A stretch of DNA of 64,000 nt from Mucilaginibacter mallensis (GCF_900105165.1 NZ_LT629740.1:868001-932000); one strand, 5' to 3'. Counted from the stretch's first letter, positions 47,065-57,211 are shown. A program made the numbers and translations. Notes: generated by a model not told the origin, from the sequence alone.

Positions 47065-47439
47065 CTAAATGTCTTCCCAAAGCTCGATGCTGTTTCCTTC
47101 GGGATCGAGGATATGGACAAATTTGCCGTAATCGTAAGTAGCTATCTCATCAATAATGGTTACACCGTCAGTTTTTAGCTGTTCTACCAAGGCTTCAATA
47201 TTCTCGACACGGTAATTGATCATGAAATCTTTTTTCGAAGGCTCAAAATATTTGGTGTCGTTTTTAAAAGGGCTCCAAACAGTAGTTCCCTCTTTATCCG
47301 GATCATCTGCGTCTCTCCATTTGAACATGGTTCCGTATTTTTCAACTGGCAGGCCCAGATTTTGGGCATACCAGTCTTGCATTTTCTGCGGATCATCGCA
47401 TTTAAAGAAGATGCCGCCTATACCGGTTACTTTTTTCAT
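47065..47439 (-). CDS. VOC-family (glyoxalase-like) protein
   Basis: A 124-residue beta-alpha-beta-beta-beta duplicated fold. GIGGIFFKCDDPQKMQDWYAQNLGLPV opens the first half; HILDPEGNSIELWE closes the second with the conserved Glu. Members bind a metal and act on varied small molecules, so the substrate cannot be named. Single-gene unit. Confidence 0.9.
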   Translation of the reverse strand: MKKVTGIGGIFFKCDDPQKMQDWYAQNLGLPVEKYGTMFKWRDADDPDKEGTTVWSPFKNDTKYFEPSKKDFMINYRVENIEALVEQLKTDGVTIIDEIATYDYGKFVHILDPEGNSIELWEDI

Positions 47440-47524
47440 GTATCTAATTTAAACATTTTAACAATATAAAATAGTCGCGACACAAAAAAGCCTGATATTG
47501 AATAGTGCTTATTCCTAACTCATG

Positions 47525-48319
47525 TTAATTAGTTTTGCTGGCTGCTACCGCGTAATCCATAGCCTGCTGAAAGGTGGTTATCCAAATATCTTTTTTATTA
47601 TTTTTAAGATAAGTAATCAATTCCCTGTGTGCTTTGGTTGATGTGGTGATATAATCGCCGCCTACACCATGGATCATGAAAATACCCATGCCACCGCTTT
47701 TCTTTACGCGCTTTACAAAGTCAATTAGCTTCTCGCCGGGGGTATTATCTTCCAGTCCGTAGGATGGTATTTTCATCAGGTCGAGGTGTTTAAAATCTGT
47801 GATCACACCATCATCAACATCGCCTCCAATGCGCGCATATTTCACCAGGCCATATTTACGTAACGAGTCCGAATAATCTTGTCCGTGGCCTACAGTTGTT
47901 TCTGTACACGGGTAGGCAAAGGTGTGGGTCGCTTTGCCATCTATAGCAAATAAATAATTATTCATGATCTCAATTTCGCGCACTATAGCGCCGAGGGTAT
48001 AAGTTTCAGATGCAACCGGATTATCATCGCTGCTTGAGCAGGGGTGATAGATAGTATGATTACCCAACTCAAAGCCCCTTTTGCTCAGCGCCCGCCATTT
48101 GGGTATAGTTACGCTGTTAATATCCCCGGTTAAAAAAAACGTTGCCTTTAATCCCGCCGATTCCAGTTGGGGTACCGCCGTATTCAATTGCGAATCAAGC
48201 GCGTCATCATAAGTAAGCACAATAACCGCCTTTTTATGATTTGGCCATTTAATTTTTTTTTGTGCCTGTGCGTTAAAACTCAATAATAGGACAACCGGAA
48301 TAAGCCACTTTAATGTCAT
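47525..48319 (-). CDS. Secreted polysaccharide deacetylase (NodB fold)
   Basis: A 264-residue exported enzyme with signal peptide ending NAQAQ. NodB motifs: TYDDALDSQL (catalytic/metal Asp), LGNHTIYHP (metal His pair), and FMIHGVGGDYI near the end with the late His. Members remove acetyl groups from chitin-, peptidoglycan- or xylan-type polymers; substrate unassigned. Confidence 0.9.
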   Translation of the reverse strand: MTLKWLIPVVLLLSFNAQAQKKIKWPNHKKAVIVLTYDDALDSQLNTAVPQLESAGLKATFFLTGDINSVTIPKWRALSKRGFELGNHTIYHPCSSSDDNPVASETYTLGAIVREIEIMNNYLFAIDGKATHTFAYPCTETTVGHGQDYSDSLRKYGLVKYARIGGDVDDGVITDFKHLDLMKIPSYGLEDNTPGEKLIDFVKRVKKSGGMGIFMIHGVGGDYITTSTKAHRELITYLKNNKKDIWITTFQQAMDYAVAASKTN

Positions 48320-48519
48320 AGCGTTTAGGATATTACTGTAAAAGTCAAGAATAATAAAAAGGTTTGGCTGATGAAATGATATCCACAGCTAAAATAAAAA
48401 TAGCAATTTATGTTGATAATGAATTACCCGATATTTATAATCCGGTCGGATATATAAGGAACAGTAGGGTAACCATCATACGGCGCCCAATCTTTTTCCT
48501 GACCTGCCTTATAAGTTGA

Positions 48520-49371
48520 TTATTTTCCCTTTACATGTATAGTGCCATTGTCGTATATGGTCAGCACGGCCCAAAGCGGATCTTTGGTTAATGCAAAATC
48601 GTAGCCGTTATCTTTTAAATGGGAGAATTGGTACGATGCACTATTCACCTGCAGGTAATGTACATTATTATAGGTATTCAGATAATCTTCGTGGTTATGG
48701 CCGCTTAGCACGAGTTGTACTTTTTTAAAACCAGCTTTCAGATTTGCCCTTTCAAAAACAAGGCGAACCATGCTGCCTTCTTTTATGCCCTCCATGTCAT
48801 TGTCTATTCCCTGGTGGCAAAAAACTATTACCGGCAATTTGGTGCTGTCAATATCCTGCTTAAGCCAGTTGCGCTGAGTTTCTGTTATTGAACGAGGGTA
48901 ACCTTTGGATGTATCGCCCGATGGCCTTTCATTCCCGTTTAAAACAATAAAGTGGTAACCGTTTCTATCGAACGAATAATATTTGTCTTTCGCATTCCAA
49001 AAACTGAGCACCTGGTCTTGTGTAAAGCCACCGTCAACATCATGATTGCCAATAACGTGGTATTTATCGCCTTTAAACTGGTTCCATACATCCATTAATG
49101 GCTGATTTGCGGGTTTGGGTACGCAAAAGTCGCCCATTTGTATAATGAAATCCGGCTTTAATTCATTCATTTCATTAATAAATGCCTGTAAGCGCGCTTC
49201 TCCATCAGGAATAAGGTCGTGGTGCAGATCGGTACAAATACCAATTGTAATTAAAGCTTTTCCTTTGGCCAATTTTTCATTAGGTTTACTGAAAACCGGT
49301 TGTAATGTGCCTATACCGGTCATACTTACACCGCCAATTATGGATTTTGCCAGGAAACTGCGCCTTTTCAT
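48520..49371 (-). CDS. Tat-exported calcineurin-like phosphoesterase
   Basis: A 283-residue periplasmic enzyme. The N-terminus MKRRSFLAKSIIGG looks like a twin-arginine signal. Metal motifs: CTDLHHD, MGDFCVP, IGNHDVDGG, CHQGID and SGHNHEDY. Family activity is phosphomonoester or diester hydrolysis; substrate unknown. It shares strand and region with the deacetylase but a 200-base gap separates them. Confidence 0.88.
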   Translation of the reverse strand: MKRRSFLAKSIIGGVSMTGIGTLQPVFSKPNEKLAKGKALITIGICTDLHHDLIPDGEARLQAFINEMNELKPDFIIQMGDFCVPKPANQPLMDVWNQFKGDKYHVIGNHDVDGGFTQDQVLSFWNAKDKYYSFDRNGYHFIVLNGNERPSGDTSKGYPRSITETQRNWLKQDIDSTKLPVIVFCHQGIDNDMEGIKEGSMVRLVFERANLKAGFKKVQLVLSGHNHEDYLNTYNNVHYLQVNSASYQFSHLKDNGYDFALTKDPLWAVLTIYDNGTIHVKGK

Positions 49372-49719
49372 ACTGTTATATTGATTAATGGTTTAATTAA
49401 ATATTGAAGGTTGACTTATCCCAGCTTTTATGAATTTATTCGCTGATTATATGCACTGACATTAATTCATTCCTAATTTATGCATATAAGGATAACATAA
49501 CCAGTGCATGAGCGCCGGAACATAGCGCAAACGTTTGTATGATCTGTTAGCAAATGGAATAACAGGCTTTCTATGATCTGTTACCAACCGGGGACTGCTC
49601 GCTATATACCCGGAACTGTAACCATAATAATACATCGAATACAATAAAAATAACTGGATGTTTTAATTTATAGCAGCAAAATTTTCATTAATTTAATATT
49701 TAAATTACTTTAGTAAATC
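49372..49719. other. Divergent intergenic region upstream of the LacI gene
   Basis: About 350 AT-rich bases with no ORF. It contains one LacI-type palindrome (49528-49537) and probably two opposing promoters. Confidence 0.55.
49526..49538. promoter_or_regulatory. LacI-type operator upstream of lacI-family gene
   Basis: CAAACGTTTG palindrome in the context GCAAACGTTTGT, centred on CG as in LacI-family sites. The complement of this 12-mer occurs exactly at 50796-50807. Confidence 0.7.
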
Positions 49720-50751
49720 ATGGTAAAGAAACCGGCAACTATAAAGGAGATCGCTAAAGCATTAAATATCTCAATTTCTACCGTTTCCCGCGCGCTGCAT
49801 GATCATCCGAGCATTGGCTTGGTTACTAAAATGCGAATTAAACAGCTGGCAAAGGAGCTAAACTACGAACCAAATCAAACTGCGATCTTCTTTCAGAAAG
49901 GAAAATCATACAATATTGGGGTAATACTGCCCGAACTTTCCGAGGCATTTTTTTCAACAGCGGTAAGTGGTATTGAGGATACCGCGAACAAAAGGAATTA
50001 TACTGTTCTGCTGGCACAATCACATGACAACGAAGAAACCGAACGCAAGCTGGTAGCCAAAATGAAAAATCAGCGGGTTGATGGTATGCTTATCTCTGTC
50101 ACAAAAAATACATCATCTTACGACCATTTCGAGGTTTTTAGAAAATCAAATATTCCGGTAGTGTTTTTCGATAGGATACCATCCCTGCAAAACATACACA
50201 GCGTAGCCTGCAATATGGAAACCGGCACCTTTGAAGCGGTAAGCTTCCTGTTAAAGCGCGGCCATCGTGTTATTGGGATGATAAACGGTCCAACAACCTT
50301 ATATGCCACCGGCGAACGCAGGGAAGGCTATATACAGGCGCTTATCAAAAACAGACTTAAATTTGATCCATCATTACTGGTTAATTGTGATTTAACAGAA
50401 GCGGGAACCATCGGCGCTATGCAGGAACTGCTCAGCAACAAGAGAAAGCCAACCGCCATTGTTACTTTTAATGATTATGTGGCGCTTTTCGCTATCCGTT
50501 ACGCACGCTCACAAGATATTGCGATAAACGAGGAGCTTACCTTTGTAAGTTATGCCAATTTACCCCTCATTAATTACATGGACTATGTGCCTGTGGCTTC
50601 GGTTGAGCAATTCCCATACCTGCAGGGGCAAAAAGCTACCGATATCCTGATCGACCTGCTCAATAACCCTGTTAAGGATGATGCCAAACAGGCTTATTAT
50701 AATATAACTGTAGAGTCGCAGTTAGTAATCAACGAAAAAGCTACGATTTAA
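49720..50751 (+). CDS. LacI-family transcriptional regulator
   Basis: A 343-residue regulator. HTH at about 5-30 (TIKEIAKALNISISTVSRALHDHPSIG), hinge helix to about 60, then a periplasmic-binding-protein-like sugar domain (about 62-340: YNIGVILPELSEAFFSTAVSGIE, DGMLISVTKN, VVFFDRIPS). It precedes a GH31/kinase/CBM9 operon on the same strand. Two identical palindromes flank it, so it probably controls itself and the operon in response to a sugar. Confidence 0.92.
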   Translation: MVKKPATIKEIAKALNISISTVSRALHDHPSIGLVTKMRIKQLAKELNYEPNQTAIFFQKGKSYNIGVILPELSEAFFSTAVSGIEDTANKRNYTVLLAQSHDNEETERKLVAKMKNQRVDGMLISVTKNTSSYDHFEVFRKSNIPVVFFDRIPSLQNIHSVACNMETGTFEAVSFLLKRGHRVIGMINGPTTLYATGERREGYIQALIKNRLKFDPSLLVNCDLTEAGTIGAMQELLSNKRKPTAIVTFNDYVALFAIRYARSQDIAINEELTFVSYANLPLINYMDYVPVASVEQFPYLQGQKATDILIDLLNNPVKDDAKQAYYNITVESQLVINEKATI

Positions 50752-50795
50752 ATCATCGCTATTTCTCTTTTCCTGCTTTGTCAATATCATTTTAG

Positions 50796-50807
50796 ACAAA
50801 CGTTTGC
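50796..50807. promoter_or_regulatory. LacI-type operator upstream of GH31 operon
   Basis: ACAAACGTTTGC, exact reverse complement of the site at 49527-49538; 115 bases before the GH31 start. Confidence 0.75.
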
Positions 50808-50921
50808 ACACTTTTTTGGGGTTTTAATTAATTACGTTTGGTATAGAAACTTAAACCTATCAATCTGTAATTGATGGGTATATGCTCATTTTCAGGCAAT
50901 AATTAATTGTAGACTCAACAT

Positions 50922-53900
50922 ATGAAAAAACTGGTACTGCTTATAATTTCATTAATCACGGTTGCAAACTCATGGGCACAGGTGAGCACTAAAAATGCAA
51001 AAGTATTTTGGAAGGAGGATTTTAATTCAAGCGCGGGTAAATTTCCCGATGGCTGGAAGAATGTGGATATGAGCAATACCAATGGTGTGGAATGGATTGT
51101 AACAGATCAGCCTTATCCGGGTTCGTACCAATACCAACAACAGGCACCACCCATCGCTTCAAAAAGCCGTGGTTTTTACCTGCAATTTCAACCAGGTTAT
51201 ATGGTTGATGAAGATCAGCCAAGTTGGGCTAAAAAGAAACAATATCCTGATGCGTGGATACAAACCAGGAGTATAAACTGCTCATCACATTCATCCGTAA
51301 TACTGCGCTTTCAGCAAACTTTTCGTTATAATGATTTTAACGCGGCAGCAGGTGCAGGCTTATATGTTGGTGTAAGTACCGATAGCCTTCACTGGACCGA
51401 TTTTGATGTAAAGAATAACCTGCCGGCTGCTGCCGATATGTTCAACCCTATAAACCAGGAGGTGAATATCAGTAAAGTCGCGGCTAATCAGGCTAAAGTA
51501 TTCATCCGCTTTTATTGGAAGGGCTATTATAGCTGGTATTGGATGATTGATGATATATCACTGGCAGAAGGTTATAAGAAAGACATCGCCATAACAAATT
51601 TAACCTCCAACAGCGAGAACGATAATACCTTTACGCACCATGATGTGTTGGCTTTAAGCCTGAAGAATACAGGTATTGAAACCATCAGCCAGGATTTTAA
51701 AGTTACTTGTTTGATTGATAATAAGCAGACATTAACAACCACGGTTGTCGCCAGCGCGCACCCTATTAATCCCGGTGAAGAGATCAGTGTGAAATTTCCA
51801 GCTGCCGACCTGTTAACAAGGCCATTGCACAGCCTGGTTTTTGCTGTTAAGCTGGATGGTGATGAAAATCCGGATAACGATCACCTCGAGCAAAAGATTT
51901 ATGCCAAGGAATCATACGTAGGTAATGTAACCGGGTTTAAAGCAGATAAGAATGAGTTCGACCTGTCGGCAGGAATCTCAAAAACTAAGGTTATATTTTA
52001 TACGGATGATATCTTCAGGATCTGGCTGGCACCTGATGGGGAGTTCACCAACCCTGCCGGGAATGATATAGTAGAGAATTATGCTATTAAAAATCCGCAG
52101 GTAAAAGCTATTGATAAAGGAACGTATTACCAGTTAAAAAGCAAGGAATGCGTGCTGAGGGTTTACAAACAGCCTTTGCGTTTTGCTTTATACGATGTTA
52201 CCGATACCCACAAAGTATGGGCTGAAACCAAACCGATAAGCTTTGGCGCCAAAACATCGCAAACTATGGACAGGCAGCCTAACGAATACTTTTATGGCTG
52301 CGGTATGCAAAACGGTTATTTCTCGCACAGGGATAAAGATATATTAATTGAAAAAGGTAATGGCTGGGACGATGGTGGCAGGGCAAACCCGGCACCATTC
52401 TATATGTCGACAGCTGGTTATGGTGTTTTCAGGAACACGTTTGATGTAGGTGTATATTCCTTCAAACAAAATCTGAAATTCACCCACAATGAGAACCGTT
52501 TTGATGCCTTTTATTTCTACGGGCCATCGTTAAAGAAAATACTTAACGGTTATACCCAAATAACAGGCCGCCCATTTTTAATGCCACGCTGGGCACTTAG
52601 CCTGGGCGATGCCAATTGTTATAACCGAGGTACAAAAGGTTATGATACTAAAAATTACGTTGGCAGCGGCATAAATGGCACTACGCCAGATGTTATTAAG
52701 CTGGTGGCTGATAAATATGTAGATAACAACATGCCGCGCGGTTGGATATTGCCTAATGATGGCTACGGCTGCGGATATGTAAAGCTTGATTCGACAGTTG
52801 CAGAGCTGCATAAACGTGGTTTTTATACCGGCCTATGGACGGAAAACGGCATTGATAAAATAGCAAGAGAAGTTGGCCAGTCGGGCACACGTTTGTGTAA
52901 ACTGGATGTGGCATGGGTTGGTCCGGGGTATAAATTTGCTTTGGATGGCTGTAAGGCCGCCTATAATGGTATTGAGAATAACAGCAACGCACGCGGCTTT
53001 ATATGGAGCGTAATGGGCTGGGCTGGTACACAAAAATATTCAACAGTTTGGAGCGGCGATCAATCAGGCAACTGGGAGTATATCCGTTTCCATATCCCAA
53101 CAGTGATTGGCTCGGGCTTATCAGCATTTAATGCGGCTACGGGCGATGTTGACGGTATTTTCAGGGGCAGTGATTCCACCTACGTGCGCGATCTGCAATG
53201 GAAATGCTTTACACCGGTATTTATGGTGATGAGTGGTTGGGCAAAAAAGGATAAACAACCTTATATTTACGGCGAACCTTACACAACCATCAATCGCAAG
53301 TACCTCGAGCTGAAAATGCGCCTAACACCTTATATGTATACTTATTGTGCCCAGGCGCATGAAACCGGTGTACCTACTTCAAGAGCCATGGTGCTGGAGT
53401 TTCCTAATGACCCGGTTACCTGGGGCAAACAAACACAATACCAGTTCATGAATGGCGAATCGTTTTTAGTGGCTCCGGTTTATAAAAGCCAGGCCAAAAG
53501 AGATAGCATCTACCTGCCAAAAGGTACCTGGTATGATTACTGGGACGGCAAGGCCTATACCGGTAACACCTGGTTAAATAATTACCCTGCTCCGTTGGAT
53601 AAGTTGCCGCTATTTGTAAAACAAGGCGCTATCATCCCAATGTACCCCGCCATGAACTATGATGGCGAAAAGAGAGCCGACAGCTTAACACTGGAGATCT
53701 ATCCATATAAAAAATCATCCTTTAACTTATATGAAGATGATGGCCTAACCCGCGATTACCGCGAAGGGGCATTTGCTAAAACTTTAATAGAGGTTGCAGC
53801 CGCTAATGATGTGCAGGTAAGCATACACGCTGCTGTGGGTAATTATGCAGGCAAATATCTGCAAAGGGTTTACGTGCTTGATGTTCATCAGGCCGCAGCA

Positions 53901-54074
53901 CCTAAATCTGTTGCTGTTAATGGCGCGCCTGTGAAGATATATGCTTCGGCAGATGAATTTAACCGTGCAAAAACAGGATGTTATTTTGATGCCGGTGATA
54001 AAAAAGGAACTGTACACATAAAAACCAGCTGGTTAAAAACAGATAAAGATCAGCTTATAAAAATTACCAACTGA
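50922..54074 (+). CDS. Secreted GH31 alpha-glycosidase with N-terminal accessory domains
   Basis: A 1050-residue exported protein with signal peptide ending SWAQ. Domains: jelly-roll/MAM-like region (about 28-222, WKEDFNSSAGKFPDGW, WMIDDISLAEG); a CARDB-like Ig domain (about 225-325); GH31 N-terminal beta domain and TIM barrel (about 340-870) with likely nucleophile Asp in CKLDVAWVG and acid/base Asp in WSGDQSG; C-terminal beta domains. GH31 enzymes act on alpha-glucosides or transfer alpha-glucosyl units; the exact specificity is unclear. First gene of an operon with a sugar kinase-like protein and a CBM9-like protein. Confidence 0.9.
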   Translation: MKKLVLLIISLITVANSWAQVSTKNAKVFWKEDFNSSAGKFPDGWKNVDMSNTNGVEWIVTDQPYPGSYQYQQQAPPIASKSRGFYLQFQPGYMVDEDQPSWAKKKQYPDAWIQTRSINCSSHSSVILRFQQTFRYNDFNAAAGAGLYVGVSTDSLHWTDFDVKNNLPAAADMFNPINQEVNISKVAANQAKVFIRFYWKGYYSWYWMIDDISLAEGYKKDIAITNLTSNSENDNTFTHHDVLALSLKNTGIETISQDFKVTCLIDNKQTLTTTVVASAHPINPGEEISVKFPAADLLTRPLHSLVFAVKLDGDENPDNDHLEQKIYAKESYVGNVTGFKADKNEFDLSAGISKTKVIFYTDDIFRIWLAPDGEFTNPAGNDIVENYAIKNPQVKAIDKGTYYQLKSKECVLRVYKQPLRFALYDVTDTHKVWAETKPISFGAKTSQTMDRQPNEYFYGCGMQNGYFSHRDKDILIEKGNGWDDGGRANPAPFYMSTAGYGVFRNTFDVGVYSFKQNLKFTHNENRFDAFYFYGPSLKKILNGYTQITGRPFLMPRWALSLGDANCYNRGTKGYDTKNYVGSGINGTTPDVIKLVADKYVDNNMPRGWILPNDGYGCGYVKLDSTVAELHKRGFYTGLWTENGIDKIAREVGQSGTRLCKLDVAWVGPGYKFALDGCKAAYNGIENNSNARGFIWSVMGWAGTQKYSTVWSGDQSGNWEYIRFHIPTVIGSGLSAFNAATGDVDGIFRGSDSTYVRDLQWKCFTPVFMVMSGWAKKDKQPYIYGEPYTTINRKYLELKMRLTPYMYTYCAQAHETGVPTSRAMVLEFPNDPVTWGKQTQYQFMNGESFLVAPVYKSQAKRDSIYLPKGTWYDYWDGKAYTGNTWLNNYPAPLDKLPLFVKQGAIIPMYPAMNYDGEKRADSLTLEIYPYKKSSFNLYEDDGLTRDYREGAFAKTLIEVAAANDVQVSIHAAVGNYAGKYLQRVYVLDVHQAAAPKSVAVNGAPVKIYASADEFNRAKTGCYFDAGDKKGTVHIKTSWLKTDKDQLIKITN

Positions 54075-54094
54075 AACCTTGACACACAATAAGC

Positions 54095-55165
54095 ATGCTT
54101 GAAAAGATATTACAAAGTTTTGGAATGAATGCAGCTGACTACCAGATCCAGTTTTTTGGGTCGGGGCTCATCAACCATACATTCAAAGTATCGGGCAGGG
54201 GAGAAGTATATATTCTACAACAAATAAACAGTGATGTTTTTAAGTCGCCGGAATATATTGCCAACAATTTAACGCTGATACAAGATTATCTGAATAAACT
54301 ATACCCCGATTATTTATTTGTTGGGCCCATACCTTCCATCTCTGGTGATTTTTTAGTTGAATCGGATGGTGGTAAATTTTACAGGCTGTTCCCTTTTGTA
54401 AAGGGATCGCAAACCATCAATTTTATAAGTAACGAAAAACAGGCCTTTGAGGCAGCAAAGCAATTTGGCAAGTTCACTTATTTGCTTAAGGACTTTGATC
54501 CAACTGCACTTAAATATACGTTAACTGATTTTCATAACCTTGAGCTAAGGTTTGAGCAATTTGAAGCAGCCTCAAGAAATGCAACCAGCGAAAGAATCGC
54601 AGAAGCCTTCGAAGAGATAAAAGAGGTTTATAAGCACAATAACATCCTGCAAACCTACCGCACTATTTTAGCCAATAAGGAAGTGCCGGTAAGGGTTATC
54701 CATCATGATACCAAGATCAGTAATGTACTTTTTGATGAGCAGCAGAACGGCTTATGTGTTATTGACCTGGATACGGTAATGCCCGGCTATTTTTTCAGCG
54801 ATGTGGGGGATATGATGCGTACCTATCTGTCGCCGGCTAACGAGGAAGAAACTGATTTTTCAAAGATCCACATCAGGGAAGCCATTTTTAGTGCGATTTG
54901 TAAGGGCTATTTGTCAGAACTTGGCAGTATATTTACCGAAAAGGAAAAGCAGTATTTTGTATTTTCGGGCGAGCTGATGATCTATATGCAGGCCGTCCGG
55001 TTTTTAACGGATTATTTGAATAATGATATTTACTACGGATCTAAATATCCGGGGCATAATTTAAACCGGGCAAAAAACCAGTTTAAATTGTTAAATGAAT
55101 ATGTAAGGAGCGTAGGAAAGTTCAAAAAGTTGATCGCGCAAGCAGAAAATGAACTTTATAGCTAA
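54095..55165 (+). CDS. APH-fold sugar kinase (N-acetylhexosamine kinase-like)
   Basis: A 356-residue cytoplasmic kinase of the aminoglycoside phosphotransferase fold. HHDTKISNVLFD (about 210) is the catalytic loop with its Asp and Asn, and VIDLDTVMPG supplies the metal Asp. The N-terminal lobe has GSGLINHTFKV and YILQQIN. Among this fold the pattern is closest to NahK-type sugar 1-kinases, and its place after a GH31 enzyme supports a sugar substrate; the sugar is not determined. Confidence 0.82.
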   Translation: MLEKILQSFGMNAADYQIQFFGSGLINHTFKVSGRGEVYILQQINSDVFKSPEYIANNLTLIQDYLNKLYPDYLFVGPIPSISGDFLVESDGGKFYRLFPFVKGSQTINFISNEKQAFEAAKQFGKFTYLLKDFDPTALKYTLTDFHNLELRFEQFEAASRNATSERIAEAFEEIKEVYKHNNILQTYRTILANKEVPVRVIHHDTKISNVLFDEQQNGLCVIDLDTVMPGYFFSDVGDMMRTYLSPANEEETDFSKIHIREAIFSAICKGYLSELGSIFTEKEKQYFVFSGELMIYMQAVRFLTDYLNNDIYYGSKYPGHNLNRAKNQFKLLNEYVRSVGKFKKLIAQAENELYS

Positions 55166-55170
55166 TAAAT

Positions 55171-55812
55171 ATGAATGTATTGAATGTGCCTTATGTGGCA
55201 ACTGCACTATATAATAATTCGCCGGATGCTTTATCCGGTATATTCTCATCAATAGAACCTGATAAAATAGCAAATGAGCCATGGCCGGGTACAGATATTA
55301 GGCCCGAGGTAACGTTTAAGATGGCTTATGGAGATGATGCCCTGTTTTTAAAGTTTGATGTAAAGGAAAAACATTTCAGGGCTGTTCACAAGCAAATAAA
55401 TGATGCGGTGTATGAAGATAGTTGTGTTGAGTTCTTTATTGGGTTTGAAGAAGAAGGCGCGTACTACAACTTTGAATTCAATGCTCTTGGCACGCCACTA
55501 GTTGGCTATGGCAAAGGAAAAGAAAGGATTTGGGTTGATCCATCCATTGTAAGCACTATAAAAAGGACTGGGCTCATCAACGTTGCTGAGGGTGATGTTT
55601 TACCCCATCAGTGGGACTTAACGGTTGTTATCCCTTTTAAGGTGTTTCATAATCACCATATAACAACATTACAAGACCTTAAGGCCTGGGGGAACTTTTA
55701 TAAATGTGGAGATGAACTTGCCGAACAACATTTTTTATGCTGGAATAATATTATAGCAGACGAACCGAACTTTCACCTGCCTCAATATTTCGGCGAACTG
55801 AATTTTAATTAA
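55171..55812 (+). CDS. CBM9-like carbohydrate-binding protein
   Basis: A 213-residue protein with the family 9-like jelly-roll fold: EPWPGTDIRPEVTFKMAYGDDALFLKFDVKE and VYEDSCVEFFIGF are typical of the CBM9_2 group. No signal peptide is visible. The start is 5 bases after the kinase stop, so it is the third gene of the operon. It may bind or act on sugar products in the cytoplasm; role unknown. Confidence 0.82.
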   Translation: MNVLNVPYVATALYNNSPDALSGIFSSIEPDKIANEPWPGTDIRPEVTFKMAYGDDALFLKFDVKEKHFRAVHKQINDAVYEDSCVEFFIGFEEEGAYYNFEFNALGTPLVGYGKGKERIWVDPSIVSTIKRTGLINVAEGDVLPHQWDLTVVIPFKVFHNHHITTLQDLKAWGNFYKCGDELAEQHFLCWNNIIADEPNFHLPQYFGELNFN

Positions 55813-55895
55813 AAATAGAAACCCAGGCAAACAGCTAACATATGTTAAATGTCTGGCCTGGATTTACAGTATTTAATTATAATAATGAGGCTAAA

Positions 55896-56381
55896 TTAGT
55901 CTGGTAATGTTCTGCCGTCTTCAGCTGATGGTGCAGCTGTATCAACTTGTGGCTTTTTCACTGCTGTTGCTTTAGCTTTGGCTGCAACTACTTTGGCTGC
56001 TGGTTTTGGTGTTACCAAAGCTGGTGCTTTAGTTTTAGTCGCAACTACTTTGGCTGCTGGCTTTGGTGTTTCTAATGCCGGTGCTTTAGCAGTATCTTTT
56101 TTGGGTTTAGCTGCTTTTTCTGTTTTCGGTGTTTTGTCTGCTTTAGGTGCTTTTTCCGCCTTAACTTTTTCGGTTACAGCGGCAACTTCAAACTTAATTT
56201 CACTTGCAACTTTTTTAGCTAATTTTTTAGAGCCTTTTTTTATCTCTTTAGCTAATTTTTTAGAGCCTTCGCCTATTTTGCCGGTTACTTCGTTTAAATC
56301 GGTTACCAGGCGTAATTTAATATCTGATATCGCTTGTTTGCGTGCTGACTTTACTGACGATTTCTGTTTATTGTTCTTCAT
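55896..56381 (-). CDS. Lys/Ala/Pro-rich histone H1-like protein
   Basis: A 161-residue strongly basic protein. N-terminal region (about 1-65) is helical with the duplicated SKKLAKEIKKG/SKKLAKKV unit; the rest is low-complexity with repeats of APAL.TPKPAAKVVA. Composition and layout resemble bacterial histone H1-like or other nucleic-acid-binding tails. ATG 56381 is preferred (MKNNKQKSSVKSARK); an earlier ATG at 56405 is possible. DNA or RNA binding is an inference from charge. Confidence 0.7.
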   Translation of the reverse strand: MKNNKQKSSVKSARKQAISDIKLRLVTDLNEVTGKIGEGSKKLAKEIKKGSKKLAKKVASEIKFEVAAVTEKVKAEKAPKADKTPKTEKAAKPKKDTAKAPALETPKPAAKVVATKTKAPALVTPKPAAKVVAAKAKATAVKKPQVDTAAPSAEDGRTLPD

Positions 56382-56566
56382 ATAATTTGATAAGTATCTG
56401 TGCAAAAGTATGTTATTTGCAAGTTAATTCAATATTATCATTATGTTAACTGTTTTTTGAAATTTAACACAATTTTTTAAGTACAACAGTAAGGAATAGT
56501 AAAGGTTTTAGTTTGAAGCTAATGTTATAATCGCAATTTTCAATTTTGAAATGTTGGCAAGGACAA

Positions 56567-57133
56567 TTATTTCTTCATTAAAGGGATCTGCAAATTGGTT
56601 GGCCTGTTTTCGGGGGTATCAAATGCGCGGCCGTCAACATGTTTGCTGCCCATAAAAAGCAGGTCGTTGAGAATATATACCAGGTCATAATCCACATATA
56701 TCTGCCCTTCGGCAAGGCCAAATGCAGGGAATGTTTTTGCTTTTATATCCTGCATTACATTTACTTCCCATTTATTTAAGCCATTTGCAGGGGCCTGGTT
56801 TACGGCATCGGCAAAGCCCTGGTGCAATGGGGTTATTTCGTAGGCTTCATCGGCAACATAATCAACGTTATAAGCGCCTTTTACTATAGGGTGCTCGCCC
56901 TGCCACACGTTATGGCCTTTGATCACAATTTTAACTAATGGTACTTTGCCGCCGGCATCGGCGTAATTAATAACCGTGCATTCAAATTTATCGCCCGGCG
57001 AAAACTTAAAAGTTCGCCATAAATAAAAAGGTTTGATATTGCCTGTGGCCCTGTCTTTTGATGGCCTTAACTCGGTAACAATGCTTACCCATTCGCTGCT
57101 TTGTATAAACTGTTTGGTTTGTGCTATGGTCAT
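56567..57133 (-). CDS. Soluble protein of unknown function under HxlR control
   Basis: A 188-residue soluble protein. Not recognised. Visible: a beta-rich core (PFYLWRTFKFSPGDKFECTVINYAD, VPLVKIVIKGHNVWQGEHPI) and a C-terminal segment DYDLVYILNDLLFMGSKHVDGR. It is divergent from an HxlR regulator 91 bases away and a palindrome lies between, so it is probably the target of that regulator. ATG 57133 is preferred; the open frame to 57193 would run across the candidate operator. Confidence 0.65.
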   Translation of the reverse strand: MTIAQTKQFIQSSEWVSIVTELRPSKDRATGNIKPFYLWRTFKFSPGDKFECTVINYADAGGKVPLVKIVIKGHNVWQGEHPIVKGAYNVDYVADEAYEITPLHQGFADAVNQAPANGLNKWEVNVMQDIKAKTFPAFGLAEGQIYVDYDLVYILNDLLFMGSKHVDGRAFDTPENRPTNLQIPLMKK

Positions 57134-57185
57134 GATTTTGATGATTGATATAGCAAAGTTGTTACCTTTGTTCTGTAAATGCAAG

Positions 57186-57211
57186 TAGTACATATACAGC
57201 TATATAGTACA
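57186..57211. promoter_or_regulatory. Candidate HxlR operator in divergent promoter
   Basis: TAGTACATATA-CAGC-TATATAGTACA, a near-palindrome with GTAC cores, in the gap between the divergent unknown gene and hxlR, 13 bases before the hxlR start. Confidence 0.55.

Noticed and set aside
50818-50845. Possible third LacI half-site (ACGTTTGG) before the GH31 gene
   Set aside because: Only a half-site with no matching arm; not enough to call an operator.
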